Source: Utricularia gibba (Eukaryota; Streptophyta; Magnoliopsida; Lamiales; Lentibulariaceae). From it: a DNA stretch of 64,000 bases. Position 1 is the first letter of the stretch, and every line of letters starts with the position of its first letter. The translations under genes and the position numbers were made by a program. The notes below the pieces were generated by a model. It was not told where the DNA came from. It saw nothing but the letters and a program-made list of their open reading frames with translations, and made no database searches. The DNA is taken from positions 1,364,001 through 1,428,000 of the forward strand of contig NEEC01000017.1 in the NCBI GenBank assembly GCA_002189035.1, in the 5' to 3' direction. Shown piece after piece: positions 34,447 to 45,154 of this stretch.

Positions 34447-37322
34447 ATGAGCCCTCCGGTGACGCCGACAAATCCCTCTGGTTCTGGTCGCACCTCTGTC
34501 ATCGATTCCTTAAGGGGCTGCGCAATTACCAGCGTTAAGATCTCCAAGGAGGAGTTGAAGAAAAAGACAACTTTCCCGGAGTATTTGAGGCTCGCAGTGA
34601 AGGAGGCGATTCAGGCCAATGACGTCGACGCCCCAGCCGTATTGCAGCTGTACGAGGCGGCTCACGCGGAGGGAGCTCAGCCGGCAGAGGCGCCTGAGGC
34701 CCCTTTGATTGTGTTTATCAATTCAAGGAGTGGAGGGCGCCACGGACCGGAGCTCAGAATTCGCCTTCAGGAACTCATTGGAGAAGAACAGGTAAGAGTG
34801 ACGCAGCTCATTACGTTAGTATGATCAGCATTTGTTGAAGTGACGATTTTTATGATATAAGACTTCGACGGAAATTGGGTGCAGATCTACATCTTTCACG
34901 TTTTAGAATCTAAGGGAACATGACGTTGTTGGTGGAAAGCCTTTAGTATATTCTCAAATTCATCAACTTTTTCAGGAGAACATGAAATAGTTGGTCTTAC
35001 AAAAGTTTTACCTTTTTTTGAACATACAAAGATGAAATGTTCTTATTTCAGTTTATATACATTGTCTCTTGCTAGAATGCTTATTAGGTTGTAAGCTCGC
35101 CTGTTTCCGTGTACAAACTTTCAGGTTTTTGACCTTTCGATTGTGAAACCTAATGTATTTGTTGAGCTGGGGTTGGGTTGCCTGGAGAAGTTCGCTAGCC
35201 GTGGAGATGGATGTGCAAAAGAGATCCGTGAAAAACTTAGAGTCGTGGTACGCTTCATGCCTTGAACCCTTCATTTTTTAAAGAGTTGGTGCTTTTTCAG
35301 AAGAAAATTCCACGGAAGTGGATTTTTTTTATTTCCTTCAACACGAAAAACTTACAGCAGTAGGAGTCTTAGGTGGCGGGAGGTGATGGTACTGTGGGCT
35401 GGATCCTCGGATGTCTTGGAGATTTGATCAGCCAGGACCGTCTTCCCATACCACCAACTGGGATCATACCACTTGGCACAGGAAATGATTTGTCACGAAG
35501 TTTTGGTTGGGTAATCTTTGACCTTTGTCACCATTCACTTTAATTTGATGTAGACTTCATTTACATCTTGCAAAGAATTATCTCAGGGTGGTTCATTTCC
35601 TTTTAACTGGAAGGCAGCTGTTAAAAGAACCTTGCACAAGATTTCTAGTGGGCCTATTTCTCAGCTTGATAGGTGAGGTTTTAGCTGCACTAGCTACAAT
35701 GATTTGTGCATTATGCTCAGGGCATATTGTTTTCCTTTTTTTTCGTTCATGCGTAATGCATTTGTAGGTATATTTTCTTACAGTGCTTTCATACATCATA
35801 GTTCTGAATTTCGTTGTGTTCAAACTTTAAGATGTTCCCCACCTTCACGATACATCTGTGGTGGTGCAGTTGGCGTGTTTTGATATCAATGCCTGCTGGT
35901 GAAGAGTTGAACATTCCTTATTCTCTTAAAGCAACCGAAGTAACTCCTCTTGACCCGGTTGGTAGCTAGATTATGTTTTCTAATCTTTGGCACATTTTAA
36001 ACTCAAGGCATCCACGCTCTTCTATACTTGATGTAGCTAAATCCCACCTACCCTCATTAAATCCCTTTTTTAAAAATTCTAATATCAGGAACTGGAAGTT
36101 GAAGCAGAGTTGCCTGAGCAGGTTTTATGCTATCAAGGAGTCTACTACAATTACTTCAGCATAGGTCTATAACGCAAATCTAGTGTGCATTTGGAGTTTT
36201 TGAAGTGCTATTTTGTTGTGGAATCATTGCCATCTTACATTTATGCAGGAATGGATGCCCAGGTAGCGTACGGATTTCATTCTTTGCGCAATGAGAAGCC
36301 ACACCTTGCTCAGGGTCCTATATCAAACAAGGTGCAGATCTCATAATGCCTGTGCTGCTACATCAGTCCTCTTAGAAAATGTGAAATATGTAGTTGTGAA
36401 AGGCTGTATATGACTGCATTCTTAAGGGTATTCAGTTGTCTGTGACTGCAGTTGATTTACTCCGGATACAGTTGCACGCAAGGATGGTTCTTCACACCAT
36501 GTAGCAGTGATCCAGGTTTAAGGTCTAGTCAGCTTGTATAACCCAAATTCCTTTTCGTCTCTGTCGATATTTCAGCTAGTTTTCTTCAAAACAGCTCTTC
36601 AGCTGACTATGAACTCTATTTTTCAGGAGTTTAAAGAATATTCTTAGGATATATGCTAAAAAGGTCAATTCTTCAAAGTGGGAGCAAGTTCCTGTACCTT
36701 CAAAGTTGGCAAATTAAAAGGATCCTATCTTTTTCTGAATCCATCTTTTTTCCCCCATTAACTCCTGCCAATATCTACTGCTTGCAGCGTGAGGTCTATT
36801 GTCGCTCTCAATCTTCCCAGCTATGGAAGTGGTAGAAATCCATGGGGCAACTTGAAGCCTGAATATCTAGAGAAGGTATGCATGCAACTTTCCAGTAATC
36901 ATCCTCATCTCACTTGAACTTTATTGCCAAGTCTCATCTCTGTGCGATTATATTTGCTTGATGCCTATACATATAGAGGGGATTTGTTGAAGCTCAAGCC
37001 GATGATGGCATTCTTGAGGTATTTGGCTTCAAAGAAGGGTGGCATGCTTCTATGGTTATGGTGGAACTCATCAATGCCAAACACATAACACAGGTACACA
37101 CACTCATCATCACAGTGCACATCTTGTTTGCAAGTGCCATATGCAGAACGGTATCTGGTGCAGGCTTCTGCAATTCGTTTTGAGCTAAGAGGCGGTGAAT
37201 GGAATCAAGCATTCATGCAGATGGATGGGGAGCCATGGAAGCAGCCCATAAACAACAACTTTTCTACATTTGTGGAGATCAAACGAGTCGATCATCATTC
37301 CCTAATGGTAAAGGGAGAATAG
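34447..37322 (+). CDS. DGK: Diacylglycerol kinase, plant cluster II (DGK3/4/7 type)
   Basis: Twelve exons: 34447-34791, 35125-35247, 35373-35510, 35587-35672, 35870-35957, 36089-36164, 36249-36331, 36452-36522, 36627-36704, 36788-36875, 36977-37093, 37164-37322, giving 483 residues with consistent phases. ATG at 34447 ([14 protein letters not shown]) is the first in frame. The catalytic domain starts [17 protein letters not shown] and has the ATP-binding glycine loop [18 protein letters not shown] (GGDGT near 159) and [20 protein letters not shown]. The accessory domain includes [38 protein letters not shown] and the tail HHSLMVKGE. Like other cluster II plant enzymes it lacks C1 domains. It phosphorylates diacylglycerol to phosphatidic acid in lipid signalling. 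Wording such as FASRG and [10 protein letters not shown] looks closest to DGK4. Confidence 0.94.
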
Positions 37323-37736
37323 CCAGCCGCTCTGTCTCCAGTTATCTATCTTGATAGTGCTCAGGCATCCGCCATTGTTGTATAACACATTTCTTTGTAT
37401 TCAAGCTGATTCTGTTACTTGCCTTGTTGCTTAGGGCATGATGTTCACAATCTAGCAGATTGACAAGTCTAAGCTTCTGTGTTCTGTAACCTTCATCCCT
37501 TGCTCTGAGAACGGTTTCTATGGTTAATGTGCAGTTTTTTAGTACAGTTTATGCAAGATGTTATCTTCCTTATTCAGATTTCGGACAACTTGAACTCCAG
37601 AATACAACGACAGAGGAAGGAGGTTCTGTACCAGGGGCCATCCACGCTCGCCATATCCTCGACGTTCTTCAACTGAATAACGAAGACGTCCTTGATCTGT
37701 GCGTTTCAGTCGGCCATGGATCCCGGCCACCCAAAT
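37323..37736. other. Convergent intergenic spacer
   Basis: Contains the 3' UTRs of DGK (plus) and CAX (minus). No independent gene was recognised. Confidence 0.5.
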
Positions 37737-39958
37737 CTACGGCACTCCGGCGGACGGTTTCCCCTCGAGAAAGAAACAAACCCCGATGACCATGTAGCAG
37801 AGAAGGAGAACCAGTCCCTTGATGTAGTGAGAGGTCCCATCCTGCATTCAATTCAAGTCAGTCAAGTCTCCCTGCTATCCATCTCTGCTAAAAAGAATAG
37901 AAAATGGCGAAGTTGACTTTTGTAAGGATGTACGGGCACCCACTTGCAGAGTCAGCGCAGTTACGAGGATTGACAGTGCGAGAACCGCCGTCTCCAGGAG
38001 GCTGAACCCAAGGTCCATGTTGCCGCCCAAGATCCAGGAAGTTATTACACTGAGCGGCACCTGGGAATTTGCAGTAACGTGCCATGAGCACTTGAAAACG
38101 AAGGAAGAGAACGCCACTATGCCACACAATACGACTGTACAGGGAGGTGGGTTGCTCACCACGAACATGGCGATCTGCGTTGCGGATCCTAGAGCCACCC
38201 CTAGAGTGATATCCTGTAAGGCAAACCCGGAAGTTTAGGAGGGAGGATCACTAACACCCTGGTCGTGGAAAGCAAATGCAAAAGAAGGGAGACGAACCAG
38301 CTTGTCTTTGTAGGCGAAAATTATGGCACCGGCGTGTTCGGCGGCGTTTCCGACGATGGGTAGGAGGATCACGCTGATGAAGCTGACGGACAGCCCCCAG
38401 GAAGCGGACGCATCCTGAACAAAGCAATGTTATCAGGTTATGTTTCTGGGTGGTCTGTTGATCAAGGTAGAGCAATGTGGCTGCCGTACTTCAATGGTGG
38501 CAACGACATATTGAGAAAGCAGAGCAACCAAGGCGGTCATGATGACCAACCAAACGACCCCGCTCCAAAATCCGATCACCGGAGATTCATCCTCCGATAC
38601 GACATCACCATCCTCTTCGGTCTGATCAAGGTAGAGCATAATTTGAGCTTGATGAAGCGTATGTTTGAGTGGAGCTTATACTGACCTCCTCTTCTTGGAA
38701 CAACTGGCGATGAGTCCACAGTTGGCAGACAAGGTAAGCGGCATAGGCTATCAGCATTACGATGCAGCTGGCTCGTGACAAGTGCAGGATTCCGGCAGCT
38801 GTGAATCCCGATGATTTCCCGGCTAAGTTGAACATCAGAGGCGTAACATGGCACAACAAGCCGAGCACCAGCAGCAGCACATTGACATCTGCTTGTCTCT
38901 GTAATCCATCAACTATGAAGTAAAACAAAACAAAACAAGAGGGGACAATGTTGATCATGGTTGTATCCATTCATCATACCCGATCGAACTTTTGTTCCCT
39001 GAAGACGTTCACGAGACCTCCACACAAGAGAGAAGAGCCAAGAACTAGGAGGAGATTCGAGAGAATTGAACCTAAAAGAGAGAACTTCACCACTTGCTCC
39101 TTTCCATGAACCAGTGCCAAAATTGCAATTATCAGCTCAGTGGCATTCCCACAAGTTGCATTCAGTAGCCCCCCAACTGCAACCATCATAGATTTGCTAT
39201 TCAAATTCATATTCAGAAATAAAAAAACACCAGCTAAACATCTCGAGTAAGGCAAAGCAGAGAGGATCTCACCTGTTGGTCCTGTGTAGAAGGCAAGTTG
39301 CCTGTAGATGAAACAAAGCAGTCAATCACTGGTCTGAAAATGCAACTGATACATGTTGAAATATAGCATCCAAGGAATCACATACATGTAAATGTACCTC
39401 AACCCCAGTTTAAGCTTTTTTGTTTTCTTTTTACTTCTTTTGAAACCAATGGTACGAGGTAAATACCTTGTTGAAATTCTGGTGATTTGATTTTTCTTGT
39501 GTATGTTTTAACAATGTAATGGGTCGGGTGGGGTTGAACCTTACTCCGTGAGGAAGCTCACTCGTTCGGCAAGGGGAATGAGTCCGACCAAGCTCAATCC
39601 GAACACCGAGGGCTGCATTGCAGTCAGATGAAGAAAACGCATGAGGTAAGTCCAGATGAGAAATTAGAGTCATGGGAAATGTGCATACGGAGGGGCAACG
39701 GAAGAGTCGGGCGGCGATGGCTAAGGGGATGGCGATGAAGAGAAGGGAGAGCTTCGTCCCAAGCAACACCTCCTGCAGATTGGCAAGAAAATGACGAAGG
39801 AATGCAACTCGCACTTTCGAAACCAGCGTCAGGTCTGATTTCTTGCGAAGAGAGGAGGAGGACATGCTGTGCGCCGTACGGCGGTGGCGCATCTCTTTGC
39901 TCAGTAACTTGATCCCCTGCCCGTTTTCGAGCAACCATGCTTCCTGCGCGTTGGCCAT
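37737..39958 (-). CDS. CAX: Vacuolar cation/proton exchanger (CAX, type I)
   Basis: Ten exons on the minus strand: 39689-39958, 39545-39612, 39273-39301, 38980-39176, 38686-38898, 38490-38621, 38298-38414, 38160-38213, 37944-38060, 37737-37841; 433 residues in frame. The hydrophilic N-terminus ([18 protein letters not shown]) matches the autoinhibitory region of CAX1/CAX3. Two alpha repeats carry the ion-binding motifs [12 protein letters not shown] (GNATE 132-136) and [11 protein letters not shown] (GNAAE 325-329), separated by the acidic loop [13 protein letters not shown]. The product exchanges cytosolic Ca2+ (or Mn2+) for vacuolar protons at the tonoplast. The third exon is only 29 bases and encodes QLAFYTGPT plus split codons, easily lost by automatic annotation. 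CAX1 versus CAX3 cannot be settled by eye. Confidence 0.94.
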
Positions 39959-42378
39959 TGCTTTGTTTTCAGTTCAGTTCTTCTGCAACAAAGACACAAA
40001 CGCAGAGCGATTGCGATGAAGAGCAGTGGGTTTCGATGGCAGCGACACGTGCTCCTCTGTGCAGTGTAGCAGTAGGAATCCATCTGTTAAATAACAACAG
40101 TAACATCATGAAGGTGTCTTTCCTCGAAACTTCGTACATTTTATGTAATTGCGATTAATTGTTTTAATACTCAAATAGAAATCCGATTAAAACTTGTTTT
40201 TTTGTATGATTAGATCATACAAATTTAATTTTTATCATCTAAACTCAATTCATTTATTTGTTTTTTTGCTAACATGAAATCAAACTATCACGAAACTCAT
40301 CTTGATTATTCAAGTTTAATCAAATGCTTTTATAACATGTTGAAATTTAGGATTCGATGGTTTGATCAATTACACGTCAAACTCAAATATACAATAAAAA
40401 TTAATCAAATTAAAAAGAATTGGTTCAACTAATTATTATTAACTGTGACTGGTTTTAGATTAGGGTTTGTGTGGGGAAACTTAATTGCAACGCCGGAATC
40501 CGTGAAATTGGTGAATCCAGCAGCTTGTTGCGATCCGTGATCGTGATGCAGTAGTAATCCCGGGGTGAGGGGATCTGGGTGCGATCTCCTTGATGACGAC
40601 GACGATGTGGAGCGTACGATGACAGTGAATTTATCCAGCCAACTCCGACGCTGTGTACGGATGGATTCATGGCCGCAAGTAGAGAATGGATGAGTACGAT
40701 TCGAACTTGTCCTGGAAAAAGACTCAGAGGCACGAGAATCCCAATGGCCGTTTTGTCGCGAGAGAGACGGACAAGCGAGTACGATCACCGCGAAGCTTCC
40801 CGGAAATTTCCACCCTCGTCGGGTTTCAATTGCTATCCTCGTGGCCTGAGGCGTGAGCCCCGAAAGCGGGTATGAACCCACCGGAGGGAGACCTCGCCCA
40901 TGTGACTTCGCCATCGGACAATAAGCAACTCTTGCGTGCACTGTTGCGGCAGTAGTCGCCATCGCGACGCCGGCCAACCCCTCCCCTCCGCTGGTATAAA
41001 GATTGTTCGTGTCCATAGCTTTCAAAAAGTGGCAGGCAGGCTTCTTTTTCCTTCCGCCATCGCAATTCCAGATCCAAATCATGAGCTGTTTGTGAAGGAA
41101 ACGAATTTCGCCTCCTTGATGATGATAGCCTTCATAATGATTTAGCTTTGGAACCATGCGAACGCTACATAAAAATAAATTAAATGATTTCTAGGTCGTT
41201 ATTCCATAAACATTGTTTTATAATAATAAAATTTCTAGAATTAGAATTCATAGATATGTTATGTGTATATTTTTCTATCTAATTCTTATTTTAAAAAAGT
41301 AAATAAAACACATGTATTTTCATTATAATTAGTATCCATAATTTACATTATTATTCCTCGGATAGTTTTATTCTAGTCGAAATCCAAATATCATGCGACA
41401 CGAATGTAATATAACATTATCATGAATATCATTTTATTCATCGAACTCTAAACACAAATACAAAAAGTCTTAGTACAAAATTTTGTTAGGTTTTCAATTA
41501 CAAGTAATTCACAAAATTTTATTAGGTTTAACATTAGAGTTGATTCACAATATCATAAATCAATTCAATTTTTAAAAATTTTAAAAATTATTTATATTTT
41601 AGTTATATGATTTTGATAATTTAAATTATTTTTTTATAATTTTAAAAATTAAGATTAAACTATTTATACTGAATAATAATTAATTAATTTTTTTTGTAAT
41701 TTCTATTAGGTATAGTCTGTACAAATTATTTTTCAACTTATGATTTTAAGTGGAATTTAAAATTACTTATTATAGAACTACCTAACTTTTACTTATTTAT
41801 GACTTCTACTCAAACTTATACTTAATTTCTACTTATATTAAATTTGCCTACATTTCTACTTAAAACTCAACTTATTTAATAAATTACATTTACCTTATCA
41901 AAATAAGTCACCAACTTATTCCAACAAATGCATTCGCTTCCAATAAATCAAATTTGAACAAAATCGAAATACATTTGTTTCTTCATAAATAAATAATAAA
42001 TTGTATAGATCACAACTATTTATTTGGGTTCTACTTATCAAATAACTTCTATTTATGAATTAAATATAAGTTACAAAATAAATGGTACAAACTGTACAAA
42101 TTAAACATTAATATTAATTAAAACATTCCCAAAGACAACTAAAGCCCAATAGCTACAGAATGGATCCTTGAGACAAATGGGCCAGGAAGTTGGAGATACC
42201 CACAATGCTTACCACATTCATAGGATCAATGCACACCTGGTGTGTCTTTGTAGTAACAAAGCAAACATAACACAATCTTCCACAACTGGATGCCAAGGAT
42301 TGTTTTCCTGTGGTGAGTTAGCATCCTTCTGTGTGGTCTTGAGAGAACACACAGTGATGGGAGGAGTACACACGAGTC
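39959..42378. other. Intergenic, largely AT-rich
   Basis: Bases 39959-40090 are the CAX 5' UTR and promoter. Bases 40430-41160 are a GC-richer island with the ORF listed separately. Bases 41160-42120 are A/T-rich without gene signal. Bases 42120-42378 are the likely 3' UTR of the coiled-coil gene. Confidence 0.45.
40429..41157 (-). CDS. Unrecognised 242-codon open frame
   Basis: Uninterrupted frame starting MVPKLNHYEGYHHQGGEIRF, with another Met at MATTAATVHARVAYCPMAKS. The translation is rich in Arg, Ser and His, with a poly-Ser stretch (STSSSSSRRSHPDP) and no clear domain, signal peptide or membrane helix. Other frames across the same island are also open for 70-90 codons, so GC composition alone may explain it. 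It could be an unknown lineage-specific protein, an exon of a gene with lost frame, or chance. Confidence 0.25.
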   Translation of the reverse strand: MVPKLNHYEGYHHQGGEIRFLHKQLMIWIWNCDGGRKKKPACHFLKAMDTNNLYTSGGEGLAGVAMATTAATVHARVAYCPMAKSHGRGLPPVGSYPLSGLTPQATRIAIETRRGWKFPGSFAVIVLACPSLSRQNGHWDSRASESFSRTSSNRTHPFSTCGHESIRTQRRSWLDKFTVIVRSTSSSSSRRSHPDPLTPGLLLHHDHGSQQAAGFTNFTDSGVAIKFPHTNPNLKPVTVNNN

Positions 42379-42906
42379 TCATCTTCCATTTGCTTCTGAA
42401 GCAACTCCTCTGCACCCCATTTGCTCCATGAACAGCATTAGCCGAGCGTGCTTTGCTGTCCACTGCTCCGCCAGCTTCTGCTCCTTGGCCTCCGCCTCCC
42501 GCCTCAGCCCCATCAGCTGTTCTCGGTACTCGGCTTCAATCCGATCTAATGCAGCTTTCTGCTCCTCCCTCAAGGCGTTTATCTTAGCGTCTATGTCCTC
42601 TATCTTCTCCCTTCTTTTGCTTGCTTTCTCTGATTCCAACTGGAGCTCCACACGCTTCAGTCTCCAGGCTGCTTCTTTCCGATGCGCCGTCCATGCTCGA
42701 TGCCCTTCCTCCAATTCGCGGCAGCATTCGATGATCTCTGTGATTAAAGGTGTGCTCTCCATGGACAAAGAGCTGCTGGCTATACCAGTTGAAGGGAGGT
42801 TGGTGGTCAGTGTTTGGGGTGCGGTCGGCCATGGGGTTGCAGATGGCTGTGGCACTGTTAGAGGGGAGAGGCTGAGAGTCACCGAAGGTGATGGCGGTTT
42901 AACCAT
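42379..42906 (-). CDS. Small plant coiled-coil protein (At1g12530-like)
   Basis: One coding exon of 175 residues. The N-terminal third is Pro/Ser/Thr-rich and probably disordered. From [20 protein letters not shown] onwards it is a continuous charged helix ([60 protein letters not shown]) ending FMEQMGC. I recall this conserved helix from an uncharacterised angiosperm family including At1g12530 and At1g56420; no function is known to me. The 5' UTR probably contains an intron reaching 43.1-43.7 kb, where a pyrimidine/purine-rich leader is visible. No membrane segment or signal. Confidence 0.78.
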   Translation of the reverse strand: MVKPPSPSVTLSLSPLTVPQPSATPWPTAPQTLTTNLPSTGIASSSLSMESTPLITEIIECCRELEEGHRAWTAHRKEAAWRLKRVELQLESEKASKRREKIEDIDAKINALREEQKAALDRIEAEYREQLMGLRREAEAKEQKLAEQWTAKHARLMLFMEQMGCRGVASEANGR

Positions 42907-45154
42907 AGCTGCCGTGGATCCGGAGCTGGAGCTAGCAAGCCATGGAGGAAGAACTGAAGAAGCTAGTGGGATGGGTGATCAGATTGAAGAAATCTACTGT
43001 TTGAAGACGGCATTGTATTTGCACTCAGCTTCCGCTAGTGAGTTCAGCTTCACTTCCCTTGCGATCCCAGGGTCAAAAATCTGACCTGCAAATCCCATCG
43101 ATCTTAATACAGTAGCATCAACAGGTTCATCTCATCCAACTTACGAACAAAGAAAGAAGCCACACAAAATACAAAGGAGTCACAACTTCCAATGCCGTGA
43201 AGAGTGGAAAATCCTCCAGCAAGTGAAATCCCCACGACCCAGTGATGGAAATGTCAGAAAAAAAGCATCTTTAACAGGGAAATTAAGCAAACACAAGAGA
43301 AGCAAACACGAATGTAGAACTCAAGACGTAAACGGAGAGAAATTAATGGTTCCTTAACCGTGAATTTCGTAACACAGTGCCGGGAACGAAGTTCACTAAC
43401 TCACCAGCGCGTTCAACAGAGGGAGCATCTTCCTTTCGCAGCCCATTCCATTCCCCCGCTTAGAATCATCACTCACCACAGGAGAAATTGACAAAAGAAA
43501 TCAATGCAGAATTGAAGATCTGAATTTGGGGGGGTCACAGAGGCTACTCCAGTCGAGTAGCTCCGTAGAAAAAGGAATTTTATGACGCTCCCTCCCTCCC
43601 TCTCTCACACACACACACTCAACGAAAGGGCGAGAGAGCAGACCTCGAAGCCCTCATTACCAACAAGACGCTAATCAAGCCCTGAAATCTTGAAGCTGAT
43701 ACCCCCTGTAAACCCCCTCTAAAGACGACGACGAAAATCATTTTAAATTCCACTAAAATTTTCATTTTTAAACATAATCAATTTCAAAATAATGAAAAAA
43801 ACATCATTTGAATTTTAAAAAATCGAATTTAATAAGAAAAACATCCAAATTTTAAAATAATTAAATGGAAAAAAACCCCCGAAATTCAATCATAAATTTA
43901 AAAATTCGATAAAAATAGTAGCAACATGGTAACTAATGATGTGTTCTAGACAAATTGTAAAGTCCATTTTTATTTCTTAATTGTGTAAAAAGTATTTTAA
44001 AATTTATATTTCTCAAAAAAATATATTTTTAAAAAATAATCTTTATTTTTACTTTAATCCGGTAAAAAAAAGTAAAAAACATGGTAGGAGTACTAGGGTC
44101 ATCATGATGGCTATCTGGGGGACGACGGAATTGATTCCATTTCCATTTATGCCCCCACCTTTTTACCCAGTTTCTGCAAAAAGCCTGCCCTTTCATTTTT
44201 CTTAAATTTTCTTTTTATTTTATTCTTTTTTTTTCAGAAAAAAAAGTAACCGTGTCCGTCCGAACGTCCTCAAGGGGGACTCGTCGATCCACGTTTTAGA
44301 CCAAGAAGTAACCGTGTCCGTCCGTCCTCAAGGGGGGACGCGTTTTAATAATGTGGATTTTTTATATTTATTATATTATATTTTTCAAATGAACTCTGCA
44401 AACAGTTGTATTTCTGTTGTGGGATAAATATAATTAAATTAAAAACCCAAAATTCGTCCGGGTTTCGCGGAATGTGCAGACGGAAGTGAAAGCGACTGCT
44501 CCTACTGAGCGCGCCCAGCGTCGTTTCAGTCTCTCCAGTGATGCGTAGCCCCTTTTCTGAGCTGCAGAAGCCGCTGTCTTCTTCTGGGGCAGCCCTTGGC
44601 CCATGAGCCCGTGAGCCCAGAGCGTATTTTAGCGGTTACGGCGGGGAACTGGCGACTCTGGAGCTGCTAATTCCTGGTTTAGTGTGAACTCCGATTGACC
44701 CTGTGTGGCATGTGCACTTGACTAGGGATGAAGTCCACGCATAGAGGGGGTTCCTTCTTCTGTATAAGGTGGATAGGGATGGAGATGGGCGTCCCCACTT
44801 GAGGGGATGGATGGGTGTGCAACAATTTTGACTTTTTTTTTATTTGTCTGGTTCACATTGCTGGAGACAGGTTGGGTGGGGAAGAAGGAATGGAATGACG
44901 AGTTGACTCCACCATTCCAGCCGGAAAAAGCCGTACGCAGTTCATACGCGGTTGGTTTAGGATGATGTAGTTTGCGGTCAACGGCTCGTGAGGTTTCTTG
45001 TTTCCACTGAAATCTGAAACCGGAAAAGTCATTAAAAGCATTCTCTTTTCCCCGGGCAACGACCCCATATGGTCAACCTCTACCCTCACGTTATATTGAA
45101 TAGGAACAATCCTTTGAGAAAAGGGTATCGATTTGGGTCTGCAACACAACCGCC
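42907..45154. other. Intergenic between divergent coiled-coil and PP2C genes
   Basis: Bases 43085-43720 look like the leader region of the coiled-coil gene (CT/CA-rich near 43590-43620). Bases 43740-44240 are AT-rich. A short tandem duplication lies at 44245-44340. Bases 44460-45154 have exon-like GC content and probably contain the PP2C 5' UTR. The frames here do not match known proteins. Confidence 0.4.
44245..44340. repeat. Two-copy tandem repeat, ~61-bp period
   Basis: AAGTAACCGTGTCCGTCCG followed by TCCTCAAGGGGGGAC occurs at 44245-44280 and again at 44306-44339. The second copy lacks AACG in the middle and has one extra G. Between the copies lies a 25-base spacer. Confidence 0.8.

Noticed and set aside
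40669-41145. Plus-strand frames opposite the 242-codon ORF
   Set aside because: Short, unrecognised, and in the same GC island; most likely shadows.
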